Counted from the stretch's first letter, positions 17,836 through 27,278 are shown. The stretch: DNA of 64,000 nucleotides from Saprospiraceae bacterium (GCA_016719855.1 JADJYH010000035.1:8114-72113); one strand, 5' to 3'. Numbers and translations: made by a program. The notes: generated by a model from the letters alone, not told the origin.

Positions 17836-19029
17836 TTAGGCTGGAATATAAATATCAAACTGTGCGCCTTTGTTCAATTCGCTTGTTGCCGTGATAGTGC
17901 CGTTGTGGTTTTCGGCTATCTTTTTTACGATGGCAAGCCCGATGCCCGTGCCGGCGTATTCGTCTTTGCCGTGAAGTTTTTGGAACACTTCAAAAATGCG
18001 TTCGCTGAAATGGGGTTCAAAGCCGATGCCATTGTCTTTAACGGTGATATAGCAATAGTTTTTTTCGGGCGAAAGATTTTCGTTATTTAGTTTGCTTACT
18101 TTTACGATTCTGCTCTTTACTATGATATGCGCTGGTATAGCGGGATTTGAAAACTTTAGTGCGTTGCTGATGAGGTTGTACATGAGCTGGCGAAATTGGA
18201 AAACGATGATGTTGGCTGGACAGAGTTCGGTTGCTTCGATGGTTGCTTGTTTTTCCTGAATGGTATCCCTTAGTTCGGTTTTTACTTCTTCTATGATTTT
18301 ATTGAGGTCGGTTTTTTCAAGCGTGAGTTCGGTGGTACTGATGCGGGAAAAAGCAAGCAAATCATCAATAAGCTGTTGCATTCTCCCCGCTGCCAATTGC
18401 ATGCGCTGGAAATTGTTCTTACCGCTTTCAGAGAGGTTTTCATTTTCATTTTCAAGCAGTATCGTAACGAAGGTTTGTATTTTGCGCAGTGGTTCTTGCA
18501 AATCGTGGCTTGATATATAAGTGAAGGCGAGCAACTCTTTATTGGCTATGATCAACTCTGCTGCCCGTTTTTCTTTCTCTTCGTTCTGGAAGGCCAGTTC
18601 CTTGTTGGCGATGCCCAACTCTGCTGCTCGTTTCTCTTTCTCTTCGTTCTGGAAGGCCAGTTCCTTGTTGGCGATGGTCAACTCCGCTGCCCGTTTTTCT
18701 TTCTCATCGTTTTGGAAGGCCAGTTCTTTGTTGGCGATGGTCAACTCCGCTGCCCGTTTTTCTTTCTCATTGTTTTGGAAGGCCAGTTCTTTGTTGGCGA
18801 TGGTCAACTCCGCTGCCCGTTTTTCTTTCTCATCATTTTGGAAGACCAGTTCTTTGTTGGCAATGGACAACTCCTCAGCCCGTTTTCCTTTCTCTTCTAT
18901 TTGAAAGGCAAGTTCATTTTTAGCAATCTTCAATGCTGCCAACAATTTTTCGTTCTCCTCTTTTTGAATGGCAATTTCTTTGTAAGCAACGGTTAACTCG
19001 TCCTCGTCCGATTTTTTTATTGCGATCAT
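17836..19029 (-). CDS. Sensor-less histidine kinase with a 21-residue-repeat coiled coil
   Basis: A 397-residue histidine kinase. Residues ~10-165 are a long coiled coil made of six or seven near-identical 21-residue units of the type ELAFQNDEKEKRAAELTIANK, exactly three heptads each. Next come a HisKA domain with SSHDLQEPLRKI (His ~174) and an HATPase_c domain with N-box LISNALKFSNP, G1 KDNGIGFEP and G2 GTGIGLAIVKK. No membrane segment and no PAS or GAF sensor is present, so input probably arrives through a partner binding the coiled coil. The gene lies between two receiver genes (19080 upstream and 17369 downstream), all in one direction. The HisKA/HATPase type resembles bacteriophytochrome-class kinases, which often pair with Rcp-like receivers. 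Confidence 0.93.
   Translation of the reverse strand: MIAIKKSDEDELTVAYKEIAIQKEENEKLLAALKIAKNELAFQIEEKGKRAEELSIANKELVFQNDEKEKRAAELTIANKELAFQNNEKEKRAAELTIANKELAFQNDEKEKRAAELTIANKELAFQNEEKEKRAAELGIANKELAFQNEEKEKRAAELIIANKELLAFTYISSHDLQEPLRKIQTFVTILLENENENLSESGKNNFQRMQLAAGRMQQLIDDLLAFSRISTTELTLEKTDLNKIIEEVKTELRDTIQEKQATIEATELCPANIIVFQFRQLMYNLISNALKFSNPAIPAHIIVKSRIVKVSKLNNENLSPEKNYCYITVKDNGIGFEPHFSERIFEVFQKLHGKDEYAGTGIGLAIVKKIAENHNGTITATSELNKGAQFDIYIPA
18545..18905. repeat. 63-bp tandem repeats coding for the kinase coiled coil
   Basis: The block beginning GGAAGGCCAGTTCyTTGTTG recurs every 63 bases at about 18588, 18651, 18714, 18777 and 18840, with few changes, and more diverged copies on both sides. 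The unit is 21 codons, so copy-number change keeps both reading frame and heptad register. Confidence 0.85.
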
Positions 19030-19079
19030 ATTCTGTTTCGTTAATTATTTTATCTAAAAGTTGAGTTCGAGAATGCGCA

Positions 19080-19544
19080 TTAAATTGCTAAACTGTTTTG
19101 TATGGTGAGTACAAAGTTTTCTTTTGCTGGCTGCGAAATATTTCCTTGCATGATAAGTTGAACTGTGTGTCGAATTATATTTTTGAGCTGTGAGAATTCG
19201 GCAGGCTTTCGCATGAAATATTGCGCTCCATTTATGTAAAGACGGTTCACAACCTCTTGTTCGATGGAGGTGGAAAATATGATTACAGGGAGCAGTTTAA
19301 GGTCAGCGTTGCGCTTTATTTCCGACAAACATTCAAAGCCATTTTTACGGGGCATGTTCAGGTCCAAGAAAAGTACATCAGGAAGCTGGTGGGCATTTCC
19401 AGCAAGGTATTCCATCAATTTTTCTCCATCTTCCACAGCGGTAAACTGGGTAGGTATGGTCAACGCATCCAATGCCATCTTAAAGAAAAATCGGTCATCT
19501 TTGTCGTCATCTGCAAGAAGGATATTCAGTTGCTCTAGAACCAT
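19080..19544 (-). CDS. Rcp1-type single-domain response regulator
   Basis: A 154-residue receiver: ILLADDDKDDRFFFKMALDA, VLFLDLNMPRKNGFECLSEI with the acceptor Asp, IIFSTS, and YFMRKPAEF with the conserved Lys-Pro. The DDDxDDRFFF start and length match Rcp1-like partners of light- or redox-sensing kinases. Directly upstream of the coiled-coil kinase gene (50-base gap). Close paralog of the receiver at 19721, from which it is separated by a MITE-like element. Confidence 0.9.
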   Translation of the reverse strand: MVLEQLNILLADDDKDDRFFFKMALDALTIPTQFTAVEDGEKLMEYLAGNAHQLPDVLFLDLNMPRKNGFECLSEIKRNADLKLLPVIIFSTSIEQEVVNRLYINGAQYFMRKPAEFSQLKNIIRHTVQLIMQGNISQPAKENFVLTIQNSLAI

Positions 19545-19586
19545 GCGTTAAGGATTCGTTGAAAATGAAAGGGTTGAAAATGTGTT

Positions 19587-19693
19587 GCTATACTTGGCGA
19601 AAGGTTTTGTCAATAAATGGGGGGCGTGGGGAGGGGTTTTGGGGCTTGCCCCAAACCCCTATTTGCTCAAAACCTATCAGCGTGAAGTATAGC
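19587..19693. mobile_element. MITE-like element, copy 2 (short, complete ends)
   Basis: Begins GCTATACTT and ends GAAGTATAGC, a perfect 9-base match in reverse complement. The inner GGTTTTGTCAATAAATGGGG arm pairs with CCCCTATTTGCTCAAAACC, with GGGGCTTGCCCC at the centre. It lies between two receiver genes and carries no gene. Confidence 0.75.
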
Positions 19694-19720
19694 TGCATTC
19701 AAATAATAAATCAGGGGTTT

Positions 19721-20191
19721 TCAGTTTTGATTGATTGATTTTTTTTCAAACATCATGACAAGCTCATCATGAATGACCTGTTTGAGTTTTGCGAAATCAC
19801 CCGGCTTGCGAATGAATCCTTGCGCCCCCATTTTGAAGAGCACATCTATCATGCTTTCTTCGTAATTTTTGTCGCTCGTATAGGATGTTGAATACATGAC
19901 CACGGGCATGTCATTCAGTTTTATATTTTCTCTAATCTCAGATAAACATTCGAACCCACTTTTGCGGGGCATGCTCAAGTCGAGGAAAAGCACATCGGGA
20001 AGCTGCTCTATATTTTCTGAAAGGTAATCCATTAGGTGCTCACCGTCAATCACGGTCGTAAGATTGCTTGCAATGGGTATTTCCCTCAGTGCTTTCTCAA
20101 AGAAAAAGCGGTCATCAACATCGTCATCGGCAAACAGGATGTTCAGCGGGGTAATTTGTGGATTAGTATTCATCATCATTGATTCAAACAT
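19721..20191 (-). CDS. Rcp1-type single-domain response regulator
   Basis: A 156-residue receiver: ILFADDDVDDRFFFEKALRE, VLFLDLSMPRKSGFECLSEI with the acceptor Asp, VVMYSTS and GFIRKPGDF with the conserved Lys-Pro. About half identical by eye to the receiver at 19080. It sits 47 bases downstream of the receiver at 20239 and is co-directional, so it belongs to the module headed by the large hybrid kinase. Starts at MFESMMMNTNP; the MMM run leaves the exact start open (20191 or up to 18 bases later). Confidence 0.9.
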   Translation of the reverse strand: MFESMMMNTNPQITPLNILFADDDVDDRFFFEKALREIPIASNLTTVIDGEHLMDYLSENIEQLPDVLFLDLSMPRKSGFECLSEIRENIKLNDMPVVMYSTSYTSDKNYEESMIDVLFKMGAQGFIRKPGDFAKLKQVIHDELVMMFEKKSINQN

Positions 20192-20238
20192 TATGCAATA
20201 GCTATTAAAAAAAGTATCAACAAAAAAGTATTAGAGGC

Positions 20239-20673
20239 TCACGCCCGCTCCATGTACCAACTCAACTCCTTTTCCATTTTCCGGTATTTGAAAATGGTGG
20301 TAATTATTTTTTGCAAGCGCATGAAGGCAGTTTCGCTTTTCACGACATAATCAAAAGCCCTGTGGTGCATGCACTCAATCGCCACATCAATTTTGTCTTG
20401 AGAGGAGAGCATCACGATAGGAATATCCGGATTATAAGCTTTTATTCTATCCAAGGTCTCTATTCCGTTCATGGCATCTTTATTAATGCCGTCAAGATGG
20501 TAATCTAAGATTATGACATCTGGACTATGCGATAGATGCTCTATACAAAGCTCGCCAGTTGGGTAAGTTTCAATAGCAAAATCGCCATGTAGGAGAAATT
20601 CGATTTCCAATGTTTTCAGGAACAACGCATCGTCATCCACCAGAAAAAGCTTTATCTTATTTTTACTATTCAT
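20239..20673 (-). CDS. Single-domain response regulator
   Basis: A 144-residue receiver starting MNSKNKIKLFLVDDDALF, with VIILDYHLDGINKDAMNG carrying the acceptor Asp, IVMLSSQD and YVVKSETA carrying the conserved Lys. Nearly the same protein as the receiver at 17369, so the two came from a duplication. Its ATG overlaps the stop codon of the 1822-residue hybrid kinase gene by eight bases, which implies translational coupling and a direct partnership. Confidence 0.92.
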   Translation of the reverse strand: MNSKNKIKLFLVDDDALFLKTLEIEFLLHGDFAIETYPTGELCIEHLSHSPDVIILDYHLDGINKDAMNGIETLDRIKAYNPDIPIVMLSSQDKIDVAIECMHHRAFDYVVKSETAFMRLQKIITTIFKYRKMEKELSWYMERA

Positions 20674-23600
20674 CGCTTGATGTTTTAATTCTGTGAAACT
20701 CCACTGTTAATTCTGTACAAGCTTGTGTGCAAACATTTTCGAGCTGCAAGACCAAGTCAGGTATTTTTTCGGTTTGTTGTCGTGTACCAGCATATTCCTG
20801 CACTTTTCTTGCCATTTGTTCAAAATCGTTGTTGATACCCATGATTGAAAAGGAGGGAATTAATTTATGTACAGCGGCGTACAGCATATCCCAATCCTTG
20901 TCTTGAGAACTTTGCCGCAAGGTGTTAATTAAAGGTGGCGTTTGTTCCAAATAGATAGAAATCATTTCCAACATCAGTGCTGGATTGGATTTTGTGCGCT
21001 GGGTTAGGTACGCCAGGTCAATGCATTTGACTTGTTTGCCTTCGGCACTTTCATTGCGATTGGGTTCCGGATATTCTGTTGTTGACGGTTTCTTTACCAA
21101 CCCAATTATTTTGCTGTACAACAATCGTTCGTCAACTGGCTTTGAGATATAGTCGTTCATGCCAACAGCCCTGCATTTGGCCAAGTCAACGGTGGTTACA
21201 TCAGCTGTCAGGGCGATGATTGGGATTTTGGAATTCAGGGTGTTGCGAATATACTCGGTTGCCTCAAACCCGTTCATCTCCGGCATCTGCAAATCCATTA
21301 AAATAATATCGTACGATTTATTTTGCAACTTTTCAATCGCAATTTTCCCATTGGCAGCAATGTCACGTTCGAATCCAAAATCGTCCAATAATGTCTTCAT
21401 CAATAGTTGGTTGAGTGCCATGTCTTCTACCACCAATACTTTGATGTTCCTTATTTCCGTATCCAATTCCAATATTTCTGTTGTTAGTTCGGCTTCCGCT
21501 TTTGTTTTCTTAAAGTTCAGTATAAAGCTAAAAGTAGAACCCTCGTCAACTGTACTGTTTACGTGGATGCTACCACCTTGCTGTTCCACCAATTGTTTAG
21601 CAATGGCGAGACCCAATCCCGTACCCCCAAACAACCTGGCTGTGCTGCTGGATGCCTGATGGAAGTTGTCAAAAATATTTTCAATTTTTTCTGCCGGGAT
21701 TCCAATGCCGGTGTCCGAAACCGCAAACTCAATAGTTGCTTGCTCTTCATCTTCATGCAGCAAACGGACAGATACTTTTATTCCCCCATTTGCTGTAAAC
21801 TTTACGGCATTGCTCAGCAGGTTTAAAATAATCTGGTGCAAGCGTACCGGGTCACCAACCAGCACCTCCGGGATTTTGTTGTCATATTCTTTTGCCAGCG
21901 TTAAGTTCTTTTCTTGCGCTTTTACCTCAAACAAATGGAGCATGGAGGTAATGGACGAAGCCATTTTGAATGGTATCTGCTCAAATGTCATTTTTCCTGC
22001 ATCCACCTTTGCCAAGTCAAGTATGTCGTTGATGAGCACAATCAGCGCATCGCCGCTCATTTTTATGGCGGTCAAATATTCTTTTTGCTTTGCAGATAAT
22101 TCTGTTTTCAGAATCACTTTTGTAAACCCGATAATCGCATTCATAGGAGTGCGTATCTCATGGCTCATATTCGACAGAAACTGCTGCTTTGCATGCACCG
22201 CTTCATTTGCAAACTTGGTAGCATTTTCGGCTTTTATTTTTGCGTCTTCTGCAATTGAGGTTGCCAGCTCGGCAAATATCCTTGCTTCTGTAAATTCTTT
22301 TTCAGTTCTTTTTTGTTCGGTAATGTCCCTTGCCACCAGCACAGCACCCAATACCTTTCCATTTTCATCTTTATAAACCGAGCCATTAAATAATACGTCT
22401 GTCGGTTCACCATCTATGATGGTTAACGGAAAATTTGTTACGAAACCTTTTGCAAATACTTCTTCTTGAATTTCACGTGCCTTTTGTGGGTCTGTAAAAT
22501 AAATGCAAAAGTCGGTGCCAATTAGTTTTTGTTGGGTAACATCGGTTATGGTTGCAAATGCTTTATTCATGTCCGTAATCTTGCCATCGGCATTGATGGT
22601 TATCAATGGGTCGAGGCTGGCTTCAATCAGGCTGCGGGAATATTCGGTCAATAATTTCTCTTTAGCGAGCCATAATTCCCGGTGGTTTTTCTCCAATTCT
22701 TTGTTGGCTTCCTGCAATTCAAGTGTTCTTCTCAAGACGGATTTTTCCAATTCTTCTTTTTGCTCTTTCTGCTCTTGTATTTCAGTTTTAGAACCTAACC
22801 ACATTTTAATTTTACCATCCTCATCTTTTAAAGGCACTGCTAGGGTAAGATGCCATAAATACTTGCCATCTTTACGGAGGAACCTGTTTTCCGACTCATA
22901 GTCCTTTCCCGTGCTGATGGACTCCTCCCATTGCCTTTTGTTCTTTTCCAAATCTTCGGGATGAATGATTTTTTCCCATCCACGGTCTCTTAGTTCTTCA
23001 AATGACATTCCTGCATAGTCGAGCAATGTTTGATTAAAATAGTTTTTGTTGCCCTCAGCATCGGCAGTCCAGACTTTTTGCGGCATTAATTCAGCCAATT
23101 GGCGGAATTGTTTTTCGCTTTCCTCAATTTTATTCTTTGCAATTACCCTATCAGTAACATCAAAGCCCATATTTATTGCCCCTGTTATTTCGCCCGACAA
23201 ACCGAATTCGAGTTGAGGATATTCCTGTACAATAGAACGGCTGCCATCAGGCCGCTCAATAATAATTTCTTCACCTGTTGTTATGGCACGGCCTTCTTTA
23301 AGTACTAGAGCCAGTGGGCTGCTGTCCAAAGGGAGCGGCGAGCCATCCAGTTTAAACATTTTAAAGGAACCACACCAGAACTCCTTTCCTATTTCAGGCT
23401 CACGGCCCCATATTTTTATTGCAGCGTCGTTGTAAAAATTTATTCGGCCTTGTGCATCGCAGGAATACACTGCGGCAGGCAACTCCTTTACAAGATACCT
23501 AAAATGCTCGCCACTTTTATTTATGACTTCTTGTGCCTTTTTCCGTTCCGTAATATCCTCAATGGACAGCAGAATCAATTTTTCTGAACTGTTTTTGTTT

Positions 23601-26134
23601 ATTACCTCACGGGCATTCAACAGCATTACCCGCTCACCAATGGACGAAAAAGTATGCGTTACTTCAAAATCATTGAACACGGATTTTTCAGGGCGGCTTT
23701 TTCCAAGCAGCGCTCGCAATGCTGGAATATCCAATTGCTTGTTGCCAATATCATAAATTAAAACATCTTCTGTCTCGGGTTCATTTACCCGGAATGTTTT
23801 ATAGAAAGCGTTGTTGGCCGATTTTATCCGCAGGTTTTTGTCCAGCACCAGCAGTGGTTCCCGTAAGTTTACAATAATGGCTTCGGCATAGTCCCGTGAG
23901 GCAGTTGCCAACTCATTCAAACCGATCATCTCTTGGTTTACGACTGTTAGCTCTTCATTGGTGCTTTGCAGTTCTTCTTTGCCGGTTTCCAGTTCTTCGT
24001 TCAGGCTCTGCAATTCTTCGCTGCTGCTCAACAGTTCTTCGTTGGCGCTTTGCAGTTCTTCGTTGGCTGCCTCCTGGTCTTCGGTAATGCTGCGCATGTC
24101 TTCACGGGTTTGCGCAAGCTCCTGCTCCAATTGTTTTATGCGTAAATCCCTCTCATCTTTTGTGGTTTTGCCGTGGGATTTCTTATTTATGACTAACGAC
24201 TGTTGACTGCTGAAGGATGTATCGTGAAAGAGCACTAAATAATGCGGCTCAATGGTGTTGGGCAGCGGCATGGCTTCAATAGTTATATAGCGCAGGCTGC
24301 CATTTATTTCTATTGGAATACTTTCTTTTATAACTGGGGCTTTTTCTTTTTTCGCTTTGTGCAAAATATTGCGCAGCTCGAAAGCCAAGCCGTTTTTTGC
24401 CATTTGTATTAAATTGTGCGTAGGCTTGCCGGGCGATTGTTCCAGGTAGCTGCTCGTATTTCCCCTGAAATGCACAATGTCCAAGGTATCATTTACGACC
24501 ACACCGGCAGGCGTGTATTTGCGGAGCAAAATATCATCAGCCGTTTTTTGAAAGTCGGTGCGTATATTTTCGTTGTGGAGGTTGGCATTGGCGTAGCTGA
24601 AATTTTGTTCACTTCGCTGGGTTGCCACATGCACAAACCTGCCTGGCGTATCTTTGCGTGAATACAATTTATCGTTTTTAGCTGCGGAAGCAAAAAGGTC
24701 GGGGACCCCGCTGGTGGTTTCTGATTTTCCGAGCAACAAAAAACCCTTGGGGTTTAGGGAATAATGAAACGTCGTAAGCGCCTTTTTTTGCAGGTATGGC
24801 TCCATGTATATAAGCACATTTCGGCAGCTTATTAAATCCATTTTTCCAAAAGGCGGGTCTTTTAAAAAATTGTGAAGGGCAAACACGCACATGTCCCTCA
24901 CGTTTTTATTTACTTGGTAACTGCCATTGGTTTTTGTAAAAAACTCATTGAGGCGCTGTTGGGTTAAGCCATTCAGTTCGGTTTTTGTATAGATGCCGTG
25001 CCGCGCTTTTGTGATAGCGGGTTCGCTGAGGTCGGTGGCAAAAATTTGCACAAAGCGTTGATTGTCGCCAAAATATTCTTTCAAGCAGATGGCAATGGAG
25101 TATGCCTCTTCGCCCGTGCTGCACCCCGCCACCCATATCCTGATGGGTTCTCCTGCTGGCTTGTTTTTAGCAATGAAAGGAAACACCGTTTCGCATAAAT
25201 TATCAAAGCTCTTTTGGTCCCTGAAAAAAGACGTAACCGGGATCAACAGGTCCTGGTACAACAAATCCTGCTCTGTTTTATTTTCTCTTAAATGTTTAAG
25301 ATAGGCGGTAGGCTCTTCGTTTTTGTTAAGCACCATCCTACGCAGTATCCTCCGGCGTATGGTGGATTGTTTGTAATACGTGAAATCGGTTCCCTTGCGG
25401 ATGCGAAGTAGCGAAATGATTTGTTTGAACACCTCCTCATCCTGTAACGGCAGGTTCTCATCATCATCGCCATTGCCATTGCCATTGATAATGCCGATAA
25501 TTTCCAAGAGTTTTTGAGGGATTTTTTCAGGCGGAAGAATAAAGTCAACCACTCCTGCCTGTGCCGCACTATGGGGCATGCTGTCATAAGCTGCCGATTC
25601 TTCGTCTTGCGCAAAAGTGATGCCGCCGTGGTCTTTAATGGCTTTCAGCCCCAATGTGCCATCGGATGCAGTGCCCGACAATACCACCCCGATAGCATGT
25701 GACTGGTGTACTTCTGCCAGCGAGGTGAAAAAAAGGTCAATGGGCAAATTGCGCTCGTTTTTGTTTTTTGCAGGTCGTGGCGCAAGCAGTAAAACACCAT
25801 CCGTGGCCACCATCATTTTGTTGCTGGGGATAACGTAAATATGATTGGGCAACACTTTAATATCATCAGCAATTTCCAATACGGGTATTTTGGTCACTTT
25901 TTGCAGCAGCTCTGGCAACATGCTTTCATGAGTAGGGTCTAAATGTTGTACAAGGACATAAGCCATTCCAGAATCTTCGGGAATCGCTTTCAGTAGTTTT
26001 TTAAAAGCATCCAACCCACCTGCCGAGGCACCAATGCCCACTACGGGGAACAAGTTCGAGGATTTGATGAGCCTTTCCTGCTGTGGCAAGGACGTGAGGT
26101 CCTCTATTTTTGATATTTCTTTCTTTGCCTTCAT
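20666..26134 (-). CDS. CheB-CheR-PAS-histidine kinase-receiver-HPt hybrid protein
   Basis: An 1822-residue fusion. Residues ~28-215 are a CheB-type methylesterase with the catalytic triad Ser37 (GIGASAGG), His64 (VQHLDPTHE) and Asp158 (GTASDGT) but no N-terminal receiver. Residues ~235-510 are a CheR-type methyltransferase (WVAGCSTGEEAYS, DPPFGKMDLISCRNVLIYM). A coiled coil of EELQSANEEL repeats lies at ~650-740. Four PAS-like domains follow (~750-1250; NYFNQTLLDYAGMSFEEL is typical), then HisKA (SHEIRTPMNAIIGFTK, ~1325), HATPase_c (NLLSNAVKF, GTGLGLAIAK), a receiver (ILMDLQMPEMNGFEATEYI, ~1615) and an HPt domain (AVHKLIPSFSIMG, ~1755). No membrane segment. No chemoreceptor gene is in the window, so the Che domains probably modify another target. 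Coupled to the receiver at 20239. Confidence 0.95.
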   Translation of the reverse strand: MKAKKEISKIEDLTSLPQQERLIKSSNLFPVVGIGASAGGLDAFKKLLKAIPEDSGMAYVLVQHLDPTHESMLPELLQKVTKIPVLEIADDIKVLPNHIYVIPSNKMMVATDGVLLLAPRPAKNKNERNLPIDLFFTSLAEVHQSHAIGVVLSGTASDGTLGLKAIKDHGGITFAQDEESAAYDSMPHSAAQAGVVDFILPPEKIPQKLLEIIGIINGNGNGDDDENLPLQDEEVFKQIISLLRIRKGTDFTYYKQSTIRRRILRRMVLNKNEEPTAYLKHLRENKTEQDLLYQDLLIPVTSFFRDQKSFDNLCETVFPFIAKNKPAGEPIRIWVAGCSTGEEAYSIAICLKEYFGDNQRFVQIFATDLSEPAITKARHGIYTKTELNGLTQQRLNEFFTKTNGSYQVNKNVRDMCVFALHNFLKDPPFGKMDLISCRNVLIYMEPYLQKKALTTFHYSLNPKGFLLLGKSETTSGVPDLFASAAKNDKLYSRKDTPGRFVHVATQRSEQNFSYANANLHNENIRTDFQKTADDILLRKYTPAGVVVNDTLDIVHFRGNTSSYLEQSPGKPTHNLIQMAKNGLAFELRNILHKAKKEKAPVIKESIPIEINGSLRYITIEAMPLPNTIEPHYLVLFHDTSFSSQQSLVINKKSHGKTTKDERDLRIKQLEQELAQTREDMRSITEDQEAANEELQSANEELLSSSEELQSLNEELETGKEELQSTNEELTVVNQEMIGLNELATASRDYAEAIIVNLREPLLVLDKNLRIKSANNAFYKTFRVNEPETEDVLIYDIGNKQLDIPALRALLGKSRPEKSVFNDFEVTHTFSSIGERVMLLNAREVINKNSSEKLILLSIEDITERKKAQEVINKSGEHFRYLVKELPAAVYSCDAQGRINFYNDAAIKIWGREPEIGKEFWCGSFKMFKLDGSPLPLDSSPLALVLKEGRAITTGEEIIIERPDGSRSIVQEYPQLEFGLSGEITGAINMGFDVTDRVIAKNKIEESEKQFRQLAELMPQKVWTADAEGNKNYFNQTLLDYAGMSFEELRDRGWEKIIHPEDLEKNKRQWEESISTGKDYESENRFLRKDGKYLWHLTLAVPLKDEDGKIKMWLGSKTEIQEQKEQKEELEKSVLRRTLELQEANKELEKNHRELWLAKEKLLTEYSRSLIEASLDPLITINADGKITDMNKAFATITDVTQQKLIGTDFCIYFTDPQKAREIQEEVFAKGFVTNFPLTIIDGEPTDVLFNGSVYKDENGKVLGAVLVARDITEQKRTEKEFTEARIFAELATSIAEDAKIKAENATKFANEAVHAKQQFLSNMSHEIRTPMNAIIGFTKVILKTELSAKQKEYLTAIKMSGDALIVLINDILDLAKVDAGKMTFEQIPFKMASSITSMLHLFEVKAQEKNLTLAKEYDNKIPEVLVGDPVRLHQIILNLLSNAVKFTANGGIKVSVRLLHEDEEQATIEFAVSDTGIGIPAEKIENIFDNFHQASSSTARLFGGTGLGLAIAKQLVEQQGGSIHVNSTVDEGSTFSFILNFKKTKAEAELTTEILELDTEIRNIKVLVVEDMALNQLLMKTLLDDFGFERDIAANGKIAIEKLQNKSYDIILMDLQMPEMNGFEATEYIRNTLNSKIPIIALTADVTTVDLAKCRAVGMNDYISKPVDERLLYSKIIGLVKKPSTTEYPEPNRNESAEGKQVKCIDLAYLTQRTKSNPALMLEMISIYLEQTPPLINTLRQSSQDKDWDMLYAAVHKLIPSFSIMGINNDFEQMARKVQEYAGTRQQTEKIPDLVLQLENVCTQACTELTVEFHRIKTSSDE

Positions 26135-26176
26135 GAAATTTAGTTAGCAAGTAATTTTGGAGTACAACAGGTTAAA

Positions 26177-26764
26177 TTATTTTTGGTAATTGCTTTCATC
26201 CCTATGAATACTTTCAGTAGGTATTCCAATATCATCAATCGGGCTTCTCCTTTTATCCTTCAACTGTTTAAAGTAAGATGGCGTGACCCCTGTCATTTTT
26301 TTGAATTGGTTGGACAAGTGCGCCACGCTGCTGTAATTCATCTTGTAAGCAATCTCTGTCATGTTGAGTTCCCCATAAATAATTAGTTCCTTTATCCGCT
26401 CTATTTTGTGGGTAATGATATAGCGCTCGATGGTGGTTCCTTGTACCTCAGAAAAAAGGTTGGCCAAGTAGGTATAATTGTGGTGCAATTTTTCACTCAA
26501 GTAGTCAGAGAAATTTATTTTGATTGGCTCCTCAGCGTTGTGGACCATTTCCACGATGATGCCTTTTATCCGTTCAATCAAAATGGCCTTTTTGTCGTCC
26601 ATCACTTCAAGCCCATTCGCAAGCAAAGCTGATTTTAGCAGCTCTCGTTGTTCCAAAGTAAGGTCTTCCATGATTTCAACTTCGCCCAGGTCAACGACGA
26701 TGAAATGTAGGCCAAGTTCCTTCAGCGCTGCTTTTACCACCGTTTTGCAGCGATTGCTTACCAT
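26177..26764 (-). CDS. AraC-type HTH regulator (paralog of the 55.4 kb gene)
   Basis: A 195-residue protein. The C-terminal ~100 residues are an AraC/XylS DNA-binding domain: SDYLSEKLHHNYTYLANLFS, TTIERYIITHKIERIKELI, LNMTEIAYKMNYSSVAHLSN, then MTGVTPSYFKQL. The N-terminal ~85 residues, with VSNRCKTVVKAALKELGLHF and VDLGEVEIME, are a small alpha/beta domain shared with the paralog at 55377. Start set at ATG 26764; the longer ORF upstream reads unlikely hydrophobic sequence. It lies 42 bases upstream of the hybrid kinase gene in the same direction, so it may head that operon or regulate it. Confidence 0.88.
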   Translation of the reverse strand: MVSNRCKTVVKAALKELGLHFIVVDLGEVEIMEDLTLEQRELLKSALLANGLEVMDDKKAILIERIKGIIVEMVHNAEEPIKINFSDYLSEKLHHNYTYLANLFSEVQGTTIERYIITHKIERIKELIIYGELNMTEIAYKMNYSSVAHLSNQFKKMTGVTPSYFKQLKDKRRSPIDDIGIPTESIHRDESNYQK

Positions 26765-27205
26765 GTATTTTATGAATATTTTCAAATAAATAAATATTTT
26801 GACTAAAAAAAACAAGATAGGTGCAATTAATTTGAGAGGCGTTGTATCATTCCAGAAAAAAGTTACACAATTCCCATGTTCCCATGAAGACAGCTTAACT
26901 CGTTTCCATTTCAAACCTGTTTCTACCAAATAAGTAGAAGTTCAGTCTCAGATTACCCATTTGGCAGGTTTTCAATTGCACCCAAACAAATTTATTTGGC
27001 CCATGACATTCTAGCGTTAAAAATAGGGGGTTTTACGGAATCCAGGTAATTTTATAGGCACAGTGTCAGTTTAAAACCTAACAAATTTATTTCAGTTTCA
27101 CACAATGCTACGGCAGACGATGGCCCCTCCATGAACCCTGAACCCTAAAAACCTCACGCCCCATTGATTTGTTGTCCTTTTTTAGAGTGTTCCCCCCCCC
27201 AATGC

Positions 27206-27236
27206 AAAACCCGTTCCAAAATGGAACGGGTTTTTG
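27206..27236. terminator. Strong intrinsic terminator
   Basis: CCCGTTCCA pairs perfectly with TGGAACGGG, flanked by A-runs and a T5 tract, so it works in both directions. It lies 43 bases past the end of the minus-strand outer-membrane barrel gene (27279). The rest of the 26765-27205 gap holds only a C10 run at 27192-27201 and no gene I can support. Confidence 0.85.
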
Positions 27237-27278
27237 CTGCATGGATTACCACAGTTTTTCACCTTTTCTTACACGATG

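Noticed and set aside
18545..18905. CRISPR array
   Set aside because: Regular 63-base spacing could suggest one, but the whole unit is conserved with no unique spacers, and it is in frame coding for a coiled coil.
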